Made by a program: the position numbers and the translations under genes
DNA from: an uncultured Clostridia bacterium
GTDB taxonomy: Bacteria > Bacillota > Clostridia > Oscillospirales > CAG-272
Length of the DNA stretch: 5,045 bases
Reading direction: 5' to 3'
Assembly (NCBI GenBank): GCA_945949385.1
Contig: CAMFEL010000138.1
Span: 1 to 5,045, forward strand
Shown: positions 1 to 4,998 of the stretch, one piece after another
Position numbering within the stretch: the first letter of the stretch is position 1
How the letters are laid out: each line of letters opens with the position of its first letter
The notes under the pieces: model-generated
What the model was told of the DNA's origin: nothing
Seen by the model: only the letters and a program-made list of their open reading frames with translations
Databases searched by the model: none

Positions 1-4
1 ATTA

Positions 5-55
5 AAAGTTTTTTGGAGTCCTTAGAACCTTTTTCTCAAAAAAGGTTCTAAGCGG
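5..55 (+). repeat. Left arm of 51-bp inverted repeat containing a 14-bp hairpin
   Basis: These 51 bases are the exact reverse complement of 4995-5045, by base-by-base hand comparison. The arm holds a perfect 14-bp stem (21-34 paired with 39-52) closed by the 4-nt loop CTCA; the stem core is TTAGAACC/GGTTCTAA. It is preceded by a T6 run and GGAGTCC. It lies downstream of the minus-strand activase gene, and the right arm lies downstream of the plus-strand transporter gene, so each arm has the same orientation relative to its neighbouring gene. Neither side of the hairpin is followed directly by a T-tract, so it is not a textbook intrinsic terminator, although a role at mRNA 3' ends is possible. 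I recall similar motifs as high-copy repeats in gut Clostridia; this is memory, not a search. Confidence 0.9.
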
Positions 56-190
56 AGCGCGAGGCGGAGCCTCGCATATGCTTAAGCGGGGTTTGGAGCA
101 GCGCCCCGTATATATCCCGCGGAGCGCGAGGCGGAGCCTCGCATGTGCTTGACCGGGGCACGGGGTGGAGCCGGCATCGCATATATCCGC
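52..190 (+). repeat. Tandem pair of ~67-bp palindromic repeat units
   Basis: Two 32-nt segments, 52-83 and 119-150, differ at one base (CATATG versus CATGTG) and are spaced 67 bp apart. Each contains the palindrome GCGAGGCGGAGCCTCGC, a 7-bp stem with a GGA loop (59-75 and 126-142). After each comes a G/C-rich hairpin-like module and an ATATATCC tail. The first is a clear GGAGC-agc-GCCCC stem with one mismatch (95-107). The second (about 151-188) is a diverged version. The same palindrome occurs inverted at 4942-4966. The stretch from 1 to 198 contains no credible gene; reading frames across it only translate the repeats. Confidence 0.8.
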
Positions 191-198
191 CTGTGTTC

Positions 199-894
199 TT
201 ATTCAACCCCGCGAAGCTGCGCCGAGGGAACATATTTTCTCACGGTGCCGAGGAAGGTTTCCATTTCATCTTTTGAATATGCCGAGGCTCCGCTGCCGAG
301 AAGGTCTCCGGAGTCAACGAATCCCTGTATAAAGTATCTTTTTGCGCCGGAGATAAGCTGTCCTATGCCCTCAAAATCCTCGGGCAGAACATAACCTTTT
401 GCCGCAGTGGTGCGGAATTCGTAATCTACCTTTCCCTGAAGAAGCAGAGCGACGCTTTCCCTGATTTTTTCAATATCCGCGGCGCATCCTGCGGCACGCT
501 CATATCCCTCTGGGGAGGACTTAATGTCCATCGCCACATAATCCGCAAGTCCGCGGTCGATTATTGAATCCAGCCTGTCCGGCATAGTGCCGTTTGTGTC
601 AAGCTTAGTTTTGAAGCCCATTGAGCGTATCCGCTCAAGAAAAGTGTCCAGTTCATCCCGAAGCAAAGGCTCTCCGCCGGTAACTGCCACTCCGTCCAGC
701 ATACCTTTTCGCTTCGACAGAAAGGAGAAGAATTCTTCATCACTTATATGCTCGACAGTCTCCCCGCCGCCGCGAACAAGAGAAGCATTGTGGCAGAACG
801 GGCAGCGCAGATTGCACCCCGCCAAAAACACGGTGCAGGCGGTCTTTCCGGGAAAATCAAGAAGCGTAAGCTTAATAAGTCCGTTAATATCCAT
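199..894 (-). CDS. nrdG: Radical-SAM activase, NrdG-type (anaerobic ribonucleotide reductase activating protein)
   Basis: This cytoplasmic iron-sulfur enzyme of 231 residues is predicted to cleave S-adenosylmethionine and generate the glycyl radical on class III ribonucleotide reductase (NrdD) for anaerobic dNTP synthesis. The N-terminal block GLIKLTLLDFPGK is typical of the family. The cluster-binding CxxxCxxC is C27, C31, C34 within GCNLRCPFCHN. The SAM-binding GGEP is at 73-76, with DTNG at 99-102 and DYVAMDIK at 118-125. The length matches the longer NrdG2-like branch (roughly 220-240 residues) rather than the short E. coli NrdG. The ATG is chosen because the conserved N-terminus begins right after it, although no Shine-Dalgarno is visible. 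The gene starts 27 bp after the M23-like gene on the same strand and is probably cotranscribed with it. No nrdD lies in the window. Activation of another glycyl-radical enzyme is a less likely alternative. Confidence 0.88.
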   Translation of the reverse strand: MDINGLIKLTLLDFPGKTACTVFLAGCNLRCPFCHNASLVRGGGETVEHISDEEFFSFLSKRKGMLDGVAVTGGEPLLRDELDTFLERIRSMGFKTKLDTNGTMPDRLDSIIDRGLADYVAMDIKSSPEGYERAAGCAADIEKIRESVALLLQGKVDYEFRTTAAKGYVLPEDFEGIGQLISGAKRYFIQGFVDSGDLLGSGASAYSKDEMETFLGTVRKYVPSAQLRGVE

Positions 895-902
895 AACAGA
901 TG

Positions 903-915
903 CCGCAATATGCGG
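903..915 (-). other. Small hairpin in the 27-bp gap before the activase start
   Basis: CCGCA-ATA-TGCGG forms a 5-bp perfect stem with a 3-nt loop, lying 8 to 20 bases upstream of the activase ATG and just after the M23-like stop codon. It occupies the place where a ribosome binding site would be expected, and no AGGAGG-like sequence is present in the gap. It could be incidental, or it could limit initiation so that translation of the activase depends on ribosomes arriving from the upstream gene. Confidence 0.4.
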
Positions 916-921
916 ACAAAG

Positions 922-2565
922 TCAGTTTGCGGGGGCGCTGTAAACGGGAATACCCTTGCGCGCGCCGTCGTCCCAAAGTGCGTACTGACAAACGGGCACA
1001 TCGAATACCGTAAGTCCCACATGAGCGCCGCTTGCGGCAATAAAACCGGAGGAGCCTGCCTCTCCCACCGTGTCGCCCTTCTTGACAACATCGTCAACAT
1101 TTACGCTTGTCTTTGAAAGATGAGCGTACCAGCTCTTCAAACCGTATCCGTGTTCAATAACTACGGTGTAGCCGCTGTAATCCGTGTACCCGGCGTAAAT
1201 AACCTTTCCTGCGTTGACAGCCTGAACGGCGGTGCCGTCCGCGGCTCTGTAATCAACTCCGGTGTGACGGTAGGATATATCAGTGCCGGTCACCTTATAG
1301 GTGTGGCCGAAACCGCCTACTATGGTGGCGTCTCCCATGCCGGTCAGAAAGCTGCCGTCCCAGTATCTGGTGCCTTCACCGAGCTTTGCAATCTCGGAAA
1401 ACTCGCTTTCGCACTTCTGCTTTGCCTCGGTGCTGCCGAAGCTTTCAACAACAGCCGCCGCAATAGTTGTTGTGCTGTCTCTGAAGGGATTGTCCCTCGC
1501 GGAAAGGGTAATGTTGATCTGCTGACTGGAGCCGCCGTAGGAGAAGGTCAGCACATATTCGCCCGCCGCAAGATCCCAGTTGAATGGAATAAGTGCCTGA
1601 GCGGCGTCGCCGTCCTTGTAGAATACGGGAGAGTAGCCGATATCGGGCTCACTTGTAAAGGTAACCTTGTCCGCGCTGCCAACATTCAGTCCGGTAACGC
1701 AGATAAACTCGCCGATCTGTACCGAGGTGGTGCCGGCATAGAACTGAGCGGGCGCCGTAAGTGTTGCCGTAAACACATATTTCTGCTCGCCGTTGTAGCT
1801 GCGCTCGGCGTCCTCGTACCATTTTGCCTCCGCCTCAACGCCGACCTTCATGCTTTCCGTTATAACAAGACCGGAAACTCCGGCATAGTCGCCGTTGTAA
1901 AGCTCCTGACCGTCGCTGTCAGTAACCTTAAGCGTCAGGCTGTCCGGCTGAAGCGAAAAGCTCATGGCGAGACCGCCCTCAAGAGTAAGCTCCTCCGCCT
2001 CGTCCTTTACATCAAAGGATGTATCATAGGCTACAAACTCGCCGGAGGCGTTTTTGAAATTCCATTTTGAAGCGTCGGGAGCGCAGTCCAAACCGGAGAC
2101 GGTAAGTCTGGGAGCCTTGCCGTTTTCAAACATGGCGGCGCTGTATCCGCTGTCAAGAAAAGATTTGGCATCATCGGCGGCGATCTTGAAAGCTACGCCG
2201 TCATCGTCCGTGAAATAGCAGTCGCTGAAGCTCGACGCAGGATCAAGAGTATAGTAGAATTTGTAGCCGAAGTTCTTTACCGCGGTGGTAAGCACCACGC
2301 GGTAGAAGCTGCCCACTTCAACGGTGGAGGGCAGAACGCCGATTTTTTCGGCATTGGCAACGGTGTCAAGGTAGTACTTTATCATATCCTCGCCGTTTTC
2401 ACGGGTAAACTCATAGGCTGCGCCGTCGGGGTCGGTCACGGTTACCTTAACGGTGTTGTGGCTGTCGGCGCTGCCGCTCTGCTGAAGATTGTAGTTGATT
2501 ATGGCCGCAACCGTAGGAGAAATCATCAGCAGAACAAGTATTACTATCAATATCTTGTTTTTCAT
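922..2565 (-). CDS. Membrane-anchored M23-fold (LytM-like) protein with incomplete zinc site
   Basis: The 547-residue protein starts with a short basic end and one hydrophobic segment (about residues 5-23), a signal anchor or signal peptide that places the rest outside the membrane. A long acidic, beta-rich region follows. Residues about 281-356 read like the Ig-like domain that often precedes M23 domains. The M23 domain covers about 420-545. M23 enzymes are zinc peptidases that cut peptidoglycan cross-bridges. Here HxxxD (H434, D438) and the YAHLS histidine (H482) are present, but the final HxH reads H515-V-G517, so one normal zinc ligand is missing. The protein may therefore be a non-catalytic regulator or scaffold, as in EnvC or NlpD, rather than a hydrolase. 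The ATG at 2565 is preferred: GGAG lies 6 nt upstream and the hydrophobic segment follows at once. The in-frame ATG at 2631 lies only about 6 nt from the predicted transcription start. Confidence 0.85.
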   Translation of the reverse strand: MKNKILIVILVLLMISPTVAAIINYNLQQSGSADSHNTVKVTVTDPDGAAYEFTRENGEDMIKYYLDTVANAEKIGVLPSTVEVGSFYRVVLTTAVKNFGYKFYYTLDPASSFSDCYFTDDDGVAFKIAADDAKSFLDSGYSAAMFENGKAPRLTVSGLDCAPDASKWNFKNASGEFVAYDTSFDVKDEAEELTLEGGLAMSFSLQPDSLTLKVTDSDGQELYNGDYAGVSGLVITESMKVGVEAEAKWYEDAERSYNGEQKYVFTATLTAPAQFYAGTTSVQIGEFICVTGLNVGSADKVTFTSEPDIGYSPVFYKDGDAAQALIPFNWDLAAGEYVLTFSYGGSSQQINITLSARDNPFRDSTTTIAAAVVESFGSTEAKQKCESEFSEIAKLGEGTRYWDGSFLTGMGDATIVGGFGHTYKVTGTDISYRHTGVDYRAADGTAVQAVNAGKVIYAGYTDYSGYTVVIEHGYGLKSWYAHLSKTSVNVDDVVKKGDTVGEAGSSGFIAASGAHVGLTVFDVPVCQYALWDDGARKGIPVYSAPAN

Positions 2566-2571
2566 TTTGAG

Positions 2572-2575
2572 CTCC
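2572..2575 (-). promoter_or_regulatory. Ribosome binding site of the M23-like gene
   Basis: On the minus strand GGAG is followed by the 6-nt spacer CTCAAA and then ATG. This spacing is normal for Firmicutes and decides the start at 2565 over the upstream in-frame ATGs at 2631 and 2592. Confidence 0.7.
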
Positions 2576-2643
2576 GTTTCGTTATGCCGCATAAAAGCGG
2601 TTTTTTCGGACAAAGCCGATAAAAATTTCAAATATTCATCATT

Positions 2644-2672
2644 ATTATACTATTTTTTTATTGCAAGGTCAA
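2644..2672 (-). promoter_or_regulatory. Sigma-A-type promoter for the M23-like/activase operon
   Basis: Reading the minus strand, TTGACC (2672-2667) is separated by exactly 17 bp from a perfect TATAAT (2649-2644). The spacer is A-rich. Transcription would start near 2637, giving a leader of about 72 nt before the ATG at 2565. Only one base of the -35 box departs from consensus. The promoter would serve both minus-strand genes. Confidence 0.8.
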
Positions 2673-2686
2673 TAGTAAGTTTGACC
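2667..2686. promoter_or_regulatory. Perfect inverted repeat overlapping divergent -35 boxes (possible operator)
   Basis: GGTCAA, an 8-bp spacer and TTGACC form a perfect 6-bp inverted repeat. The left half is the -35 box of the minus-strand promoter; the right half is the -35 box of a candidate plus-strand promoter. A dimeric regulator bound here would cover both. The symmetry may also arise simply from two promoters placed back to back. Confidence 0.4.
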
Positions 2687-2708
2687 GACCGAAAACATAA
2701 CAGATAAT
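2681..2708 (+). promoter_or_regulatory. Candidate distal promoter for the E2-fold gene
   Basis: TTGACC (2681-2686), a 16-bp spacer and GATAAT (2703-2708) give a plausible sigma-A promoter on the plus strand. Transcription would start near 2715, about 120 nt before the gene. It is weaker than the proximal candidate at 2745-2773, which has 17-bp spacing and an extended -10. Confidence 0.45.
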
Positions 2709-2744
2709 TTGAAGGGCGGGAGGGCGGTAAATTGTCAAAAAATG

Positions 2745-2773
2745 TTTACAATCAGCACAAAATATGCTAAAAT
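2745..2773 (+). promoter_or_regulatory. Proximal extended -10 promoter for the E2-fold gene
   Basis: TTTACA (2745-2750) is followed after exactly 17 bp by TAAAAT (2768-2773). TG at 2765-2766 sits one base ahead of the -10, which makes an extended -10 element. The predicted transcription start near 2780 leaves about 54 nt of leader before the ATG at 2834. Confidence 0.7.
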
Positions 2774-2833
2774 AAGTAGCCGGAAGAAAGAAAAACGCCG
2801 CCGCGTGCGGTTCGGAAAGGCACGGATACATAG

Positions 2834-3724
2834 ATGAGCGAAAGCGAAAACATAACAAAAACGAAGTCCCGCCGCAAGGAAAAGGATATGCGCCGCGTGC
2901 GCTCTCTTCCTCCGATGGCGGTTATTATTCCGTTTATTATGGTGAACCGCATAGGCGCTATGAACCTGATGAAGGACCGCATCCCCGTAACAAAGCTTGA
3001 AAAGTTTCTGCGGGAGTGCCGCGATGACGGTATGCCCAATATATCAATGATGCACCTGCTTATTGCCGCATATGTGCGGTTGGTGTCACAGCATCCCGCC
3101 ATTAACAGATTTATCAGAGGTCAGCGGGTTTGGACGCGTAAAAGCGTGGAGATAGCCCTGACCATCAAAAAGGAAATGACCATTGAATCTCCGGACACCG
3201 TGGTAAAGGTGACATTTCAGCCGGACGCCACCCTGCGGGATGTATACGATGAGCTTGACCGCGCCATTACGGAATACAGAAACTCCCCCGGCGGAGATTT
3301 TGACGATACCGCCCGGGTGCTGAGCCACATTCCTTCCCTTATACTGAAATTCGCCATATGGTTTTTGAAGCTTCTGGACTATTTCGGCGGTCTGGGCAAA
3401 TTTCTCACCGGCGTCAGCCCTTTCCACTGCTCCATGTTTATAACCTCCATGGGGTCGCTGGGTATACAGCCCATATACCACCACCTTTACGATTTCGGAA
3501 CCTGTCCTCTGTTTATAGCGTTCGGTGCCAAAAAGCGCGAATACAAGGTCAATCCCGACGGCTCCGTGTACAAGGAGCAGTATATTGACATAGCGTTCGC
3601 CTGTGACGAGCGCATCTGCGACGGGTTTTATTATGCTTCGTCGCTGAAAATGCTGAAAAACATACTCAAGTCCCCCGCCGCCCTTATGGAGCCGCCCGAA
3701 AAGGTGGTTGAGGATGTTGCCTGA
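2834..3724 (+). CDS. Stand-alone CAT/E2-fold protein with Glu in place of catalytic His
   Basis: The 296-residue protein resembles the catalytic domain of 2-oxoacid dehydrogenase E2 acyltransferases and chloramphenicol acetyltransferase, the fold that moves acyl groups to and from CoA. The block around residues 196-232 (ITSMGSLGI to PLFIAFG) matches the E2 core segment that usually reads SNLG...ILAVG. The HxxxDG active site is replaced by E259-R-I-C-D263-G264. There is no lipoyl or subunit-binding domain and no E1 or E3 gene nearby, so it is unlikely to be part of a dehydrogenase complex. A hydrophobic stretch at about 168-184 may touch a membrane. The N-terminus is basic (KTKSRRKEKD). The start is uncertain: ATG 2834 has only GGA 7 nt upstream, while ATG 2888 has AAGGA at good spacing but would remove the basic tail. 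I recall similar DERI-DG proteins in Firmicutes under the name subunit E2; their substrate is unknown to me. Confidence 0.8.
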   Translation: MSESENITKTKSRRKEKDMRRVRSLPPMAVIIPFIMVNRIGAMNLMKDRIPVTKLEKFLRECRDDGMPNISMMHLLIAAYVRLVSQHPAINRFIRGQRVWTRKSVEIALTIKKEMTIESPDTVVKVTFQPDATLRDVYDELDRAITEYRNSPGGDFDDTARVLSHIPSLILKFAIWFLKLLDYFGGLGKFLTGVSPFHCSMFITSMGSLGIQPIYHHLYDFGTCPLFIAFGAKKREYKVNPDGSVYKEQYIDIAFACDERICDGFYYASSLKMLKNILKSPAALMEPPEKVVEDVA

Positions 3725-3776
3725 CAGGCAAGGCGGGTAAAAGAAAAGTCAAAAATCGAGAGAGCCGTGCCTGTCA
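3722..3776 (+). repeat. 9-bp inverted repeat after the E2-fold stop codon
   Basis: TGACAGGCA (3722-3730, including the stop codon) is the exact reverse complement of TGCCTGTCA (3768-3776), with 37 nt between them. The right half lies inside the hairpin at 3759-3797, so the two structures exclude each other in RNA. It could be an alternative fold or chance similarity. Confidence 0.35.
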
Positions 3777-3797
3777 AAAAGACGGGGACGGTTCTCT
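3759..3797. repeat. REP-like 39-nt imperfect hairpin between the two plus-strand genes
   Basis: The sequence folds end to end. AGAGAGCCGT (3759-3768) pairs with ACGGTTCTCT (3788-3797), and after a single G-G mismatch CCTGTC (3770-3775) pairs with GACGGG (3781-3786) around an A5 loop. That makes 16 pairs including two G-U. The GGGGACGGTTCTCTT half resembles a motif I remember as a scattered palindromic repeat, sometimes linked to RAYT-type transposases, in many bacterial genomes; this is recollection only. No T-tract follows on the plus strand, so it is not a standard terminator for the E2-fold gene. On the minus strand T-rich sequence does follow, but no gene is transcribed toward it from that side. 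Confidence 0.65.
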
Positions 3798-3844
3798 TCG
3801 GCTTTGCAAAAACGTCACAAATCAACGAAAGGAATGGTCATAAA

Positions 3845-4831
3845 ATGTGGATAGCCCTTGCATTTATGTCCGCTGTCTTTGCGGGTATAACATCTATCCT
3901 TGCAAAATGCGGCATCAGAAAAACCGATTCCACCGTGGCAACAGCTATAAGAACGCCTGTGGTGCTGCTTATGGCTTTGATAATGACGATAATTGTCGGC
4001 TCCTTGCCGGATCTGCATCATATTGAGCCGCGTACATGGCTATTTCTGGTGCTGTCGGGAATATCAACGGGTGCTTCGTGGCTGTGCTATTTCAAGGCTT
4101 TGCAAACCGGTGATGTAAACAAGGTAGTGCCCATTGACAAATCAAGCACCGCCCTTACCATGGCGCTGGCGTTTATTTTCCTGCACGAGAAGCTTACGTG
4201 GATAAAAGGTGTCTGCATTGTGCTTATCTGCGCGGGAACATTTCTCATGACGCTGAAAAACGGCAAGAAGCAGGTCAATGGAGGCGCTGCCGTGCCCGCT
4301 GACGGTGAAGCCGACATAAGTACAGACACGGACAAAAGCATTGAGTGCGCCGGGGGCGGCGAAATAAGTGACGGTGTTACAGGAAGGCCCGAAGGCTCCG
4401 GCGGCAAAAAAGCGTGGCGGTGGCTTGTCTATGCCGTACTGTCAGCCCTGTTTGCGTCCCTGACCGCAATTCTGGGCAAGCTGGGAATTGAAAATGTGGA
4501 GTCGAATCTGGGCACCGCGGTGCGCTGTGTTGTGGTGCTCCTTATGGCATGGGCAATGGTATTTATTACGGGCAAGGGCGGCGAAATAAAGCATACGCCC
4601 AAAAAGGAGCTTCTGTTCATCTGTCTGTCGGGACTTGCTACGGGTGCTTCATGGCTGTGCTATTTTAAGGCTTTGCAAAACGGTCCCGCCGCCGCTGTGG
4701 TACCCATAGATAAACTGAGCATACTTGTGACCGTTCTGTTTTCGCGCATCGTGTTTAAGGAAAAGCTTACGGCAAAATCCGCCGCTGGCCTTGCCCTTAT
4801 CGTGGCAGGTACTTTGGGAACACTTATATGA
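3845..4831 (+). CDS. DMT-superfamily transporter built from two near-identical EamA halves
   Basis: The 328-residue inner-membrane protein has ten predicted helices in two sets of five: about residues 2-21, 34-56, 65-87, 97-115 and 119-137, then the same pattern 191 residues later. The halves, 1-137 and 192-328, align without gaps at 63/137 identical positions (46%, hand count). Both share TGASWLCYFKALQ, VVPIDK and EKLT. Single-unit proteins of about 140 residues are known in this family, so this looks like a fused tandem duplication. A hydrophilic Gly/Asp/Ser-rich linker (about 139-190) joins the halves. DMT proteins export or import small metabolites; the substrate cannot be inferred here. 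ATG 3845 is chosen because the first helix begins at once and AAGGA lies about 11 nt upstream. A GTG at 3767 would merely translate the upstream hairpin. The gene probably follows the E2-fold gene in one transcript, since no separate promoter was seen. Confidence 0.87.
   Translation: MWIALAFMSAVFAGITSILAKCGIRKTDSTVATAIRTPVVLLMALIMTIIVGSLPDLHHIEPRTWLFLVLSGISTGASWLCYFKALQTGDVNKVVPIDKSSTALTMALAFIFLHEKLTWIKGVCIVLICAGTFLMTLKNGKKQVNGGAAVPADGEADISTDTDKSIECAGGGEISDGVTGRPEGSGGKKAWRWLVYAVLSALFASLTAILGKLGIENVESNLGTAVRCVVVLLMAWAMVFITGKGGEIKHTPKKELLFICLSGLATGASWLCYFKALQNGPAAAVVPIDKLSILVTVLFSRIVFKEKLTAKSAAGLALIVAGTLGTLI
4067..4684 (+). repeat. In-frame 45-nt direct repeat inside the transporter gene
   Basis: Bases 4067-4111 and 4640-4684 match at 42 of 45 positions and lie 573 bp (191 codons) apart. 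They encode the TGASWLCYFKALQ helix of each EamA half. This is the best-preserved DNA trace of the duplication that produced the gene. Confidence 0.85.
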
Positions 4832-4851
4832 ATTGAAAATGGAAAATTGAC
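4832..4851 (+). repeat. A-rich AATTGAAAATGG-type motif after the transporter stop
   Basis: Directly after the TGA stop comes AATTGAAAATGG and then AAAATTGA, two partly overlapping ATTGA-type words. I recall such AT-rich runs as common dispersed repeats in Clostridia genomes, but have no search to confirm it. No gene or terminator is visible here. Confidence 0.3.
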
Positions 4852-4883
4852 ATAGAAGCAGTAAGTCGCTGCGCAGATCATTT

Positions 4884-4998
4884 GCGAGGCTCCCTAATGA
4901 ATACGGGGCTCTGCCCCAAATCCCCGACAGCACAGGGGATGTATGCGAGGCTCCGCCTCGCGCTCCAAGGATATATGGGGTGCTACCCCAAACCCCGC
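4884..4998 (-). repeat. Alternating palindromic-module array downstream of the transporter
   Basis: Four modules follow in order. A half-palindrome GCGAGGCTCC lies at 4884-4893. A hairpin GGGGC-TCT-GCCCC lies at 4905-4917, followed by AAATCCCC. The full palindrome, a 7-bp stem with a TCC loop, lies at 4945-4961. A second hairpin GGGGT-GCT-ACCCC lies at 4977-4989, followed by AAACCCC. The 25-nt segment 4942-4966 is the reverse complement of 54-78 in the left flank. The two G/C hairpins differ by a paired change (C-G to T-A) that keeps the stem. The region 4832-5045 has no supportable gene. Confidence 0.8.

Noticed and set aside
52..150. CRISPR-like direct repeats
   Set aside because: Only two copies occur, the intervening sequence is itself a repeat module, and no cas gene is present.
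48..233. 61-codon open frame across the left repeats
   Set aside because: It is largely a translation of the palindromic repeats and overlaps the end of the activase gene, with no coding support.
1120..2070. 316-codon open frame on the plus strand
   Set aside because: It lies wholly antisense to the M23-like gene, has no promoter or recognisable domain, and reads as the complement of a G/C-rich coding frame.
2587..2606. CCGC-ATAAAA-GCGG followed by T6, terminator-like on the plus strand
   Set aside because: The stem is only 4 bp (5 with a wobble), lies in the leader of the opposite-strand operon, and no plus-strand gene ends upstream of it.
2566..2631. Upstream in-frame ATGs (2631 and 2592) for the M23-like gene
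   Set aside because: They add a non-conserved leader, 2631 lies about 6 nt from the predicted transcription start, and GGAG with ideal spacing plus the signal anchor supports 2565.
2566..2637. Riboswitch or structured regulatory leader ahead of the M23-like gene
   Set aside because: The leader is only about 72 nt and shows just two 4-bp stems with no recognisable aptamer pattern.
2834..3724. E2 subunit of a pyruvate dehydrogenase complex
   Set aside because: There is no lipoyl or peripheral-subunit-binding domain, no E1 or E3 gene beside it, and the catalytic His is replaced.
3767..3844. GTG start at 3767 for the transporter
   Set aside because: The extra 26 residues are translated from the REP-like hairpin, and the first membrane helix begins right after ATG 3845.
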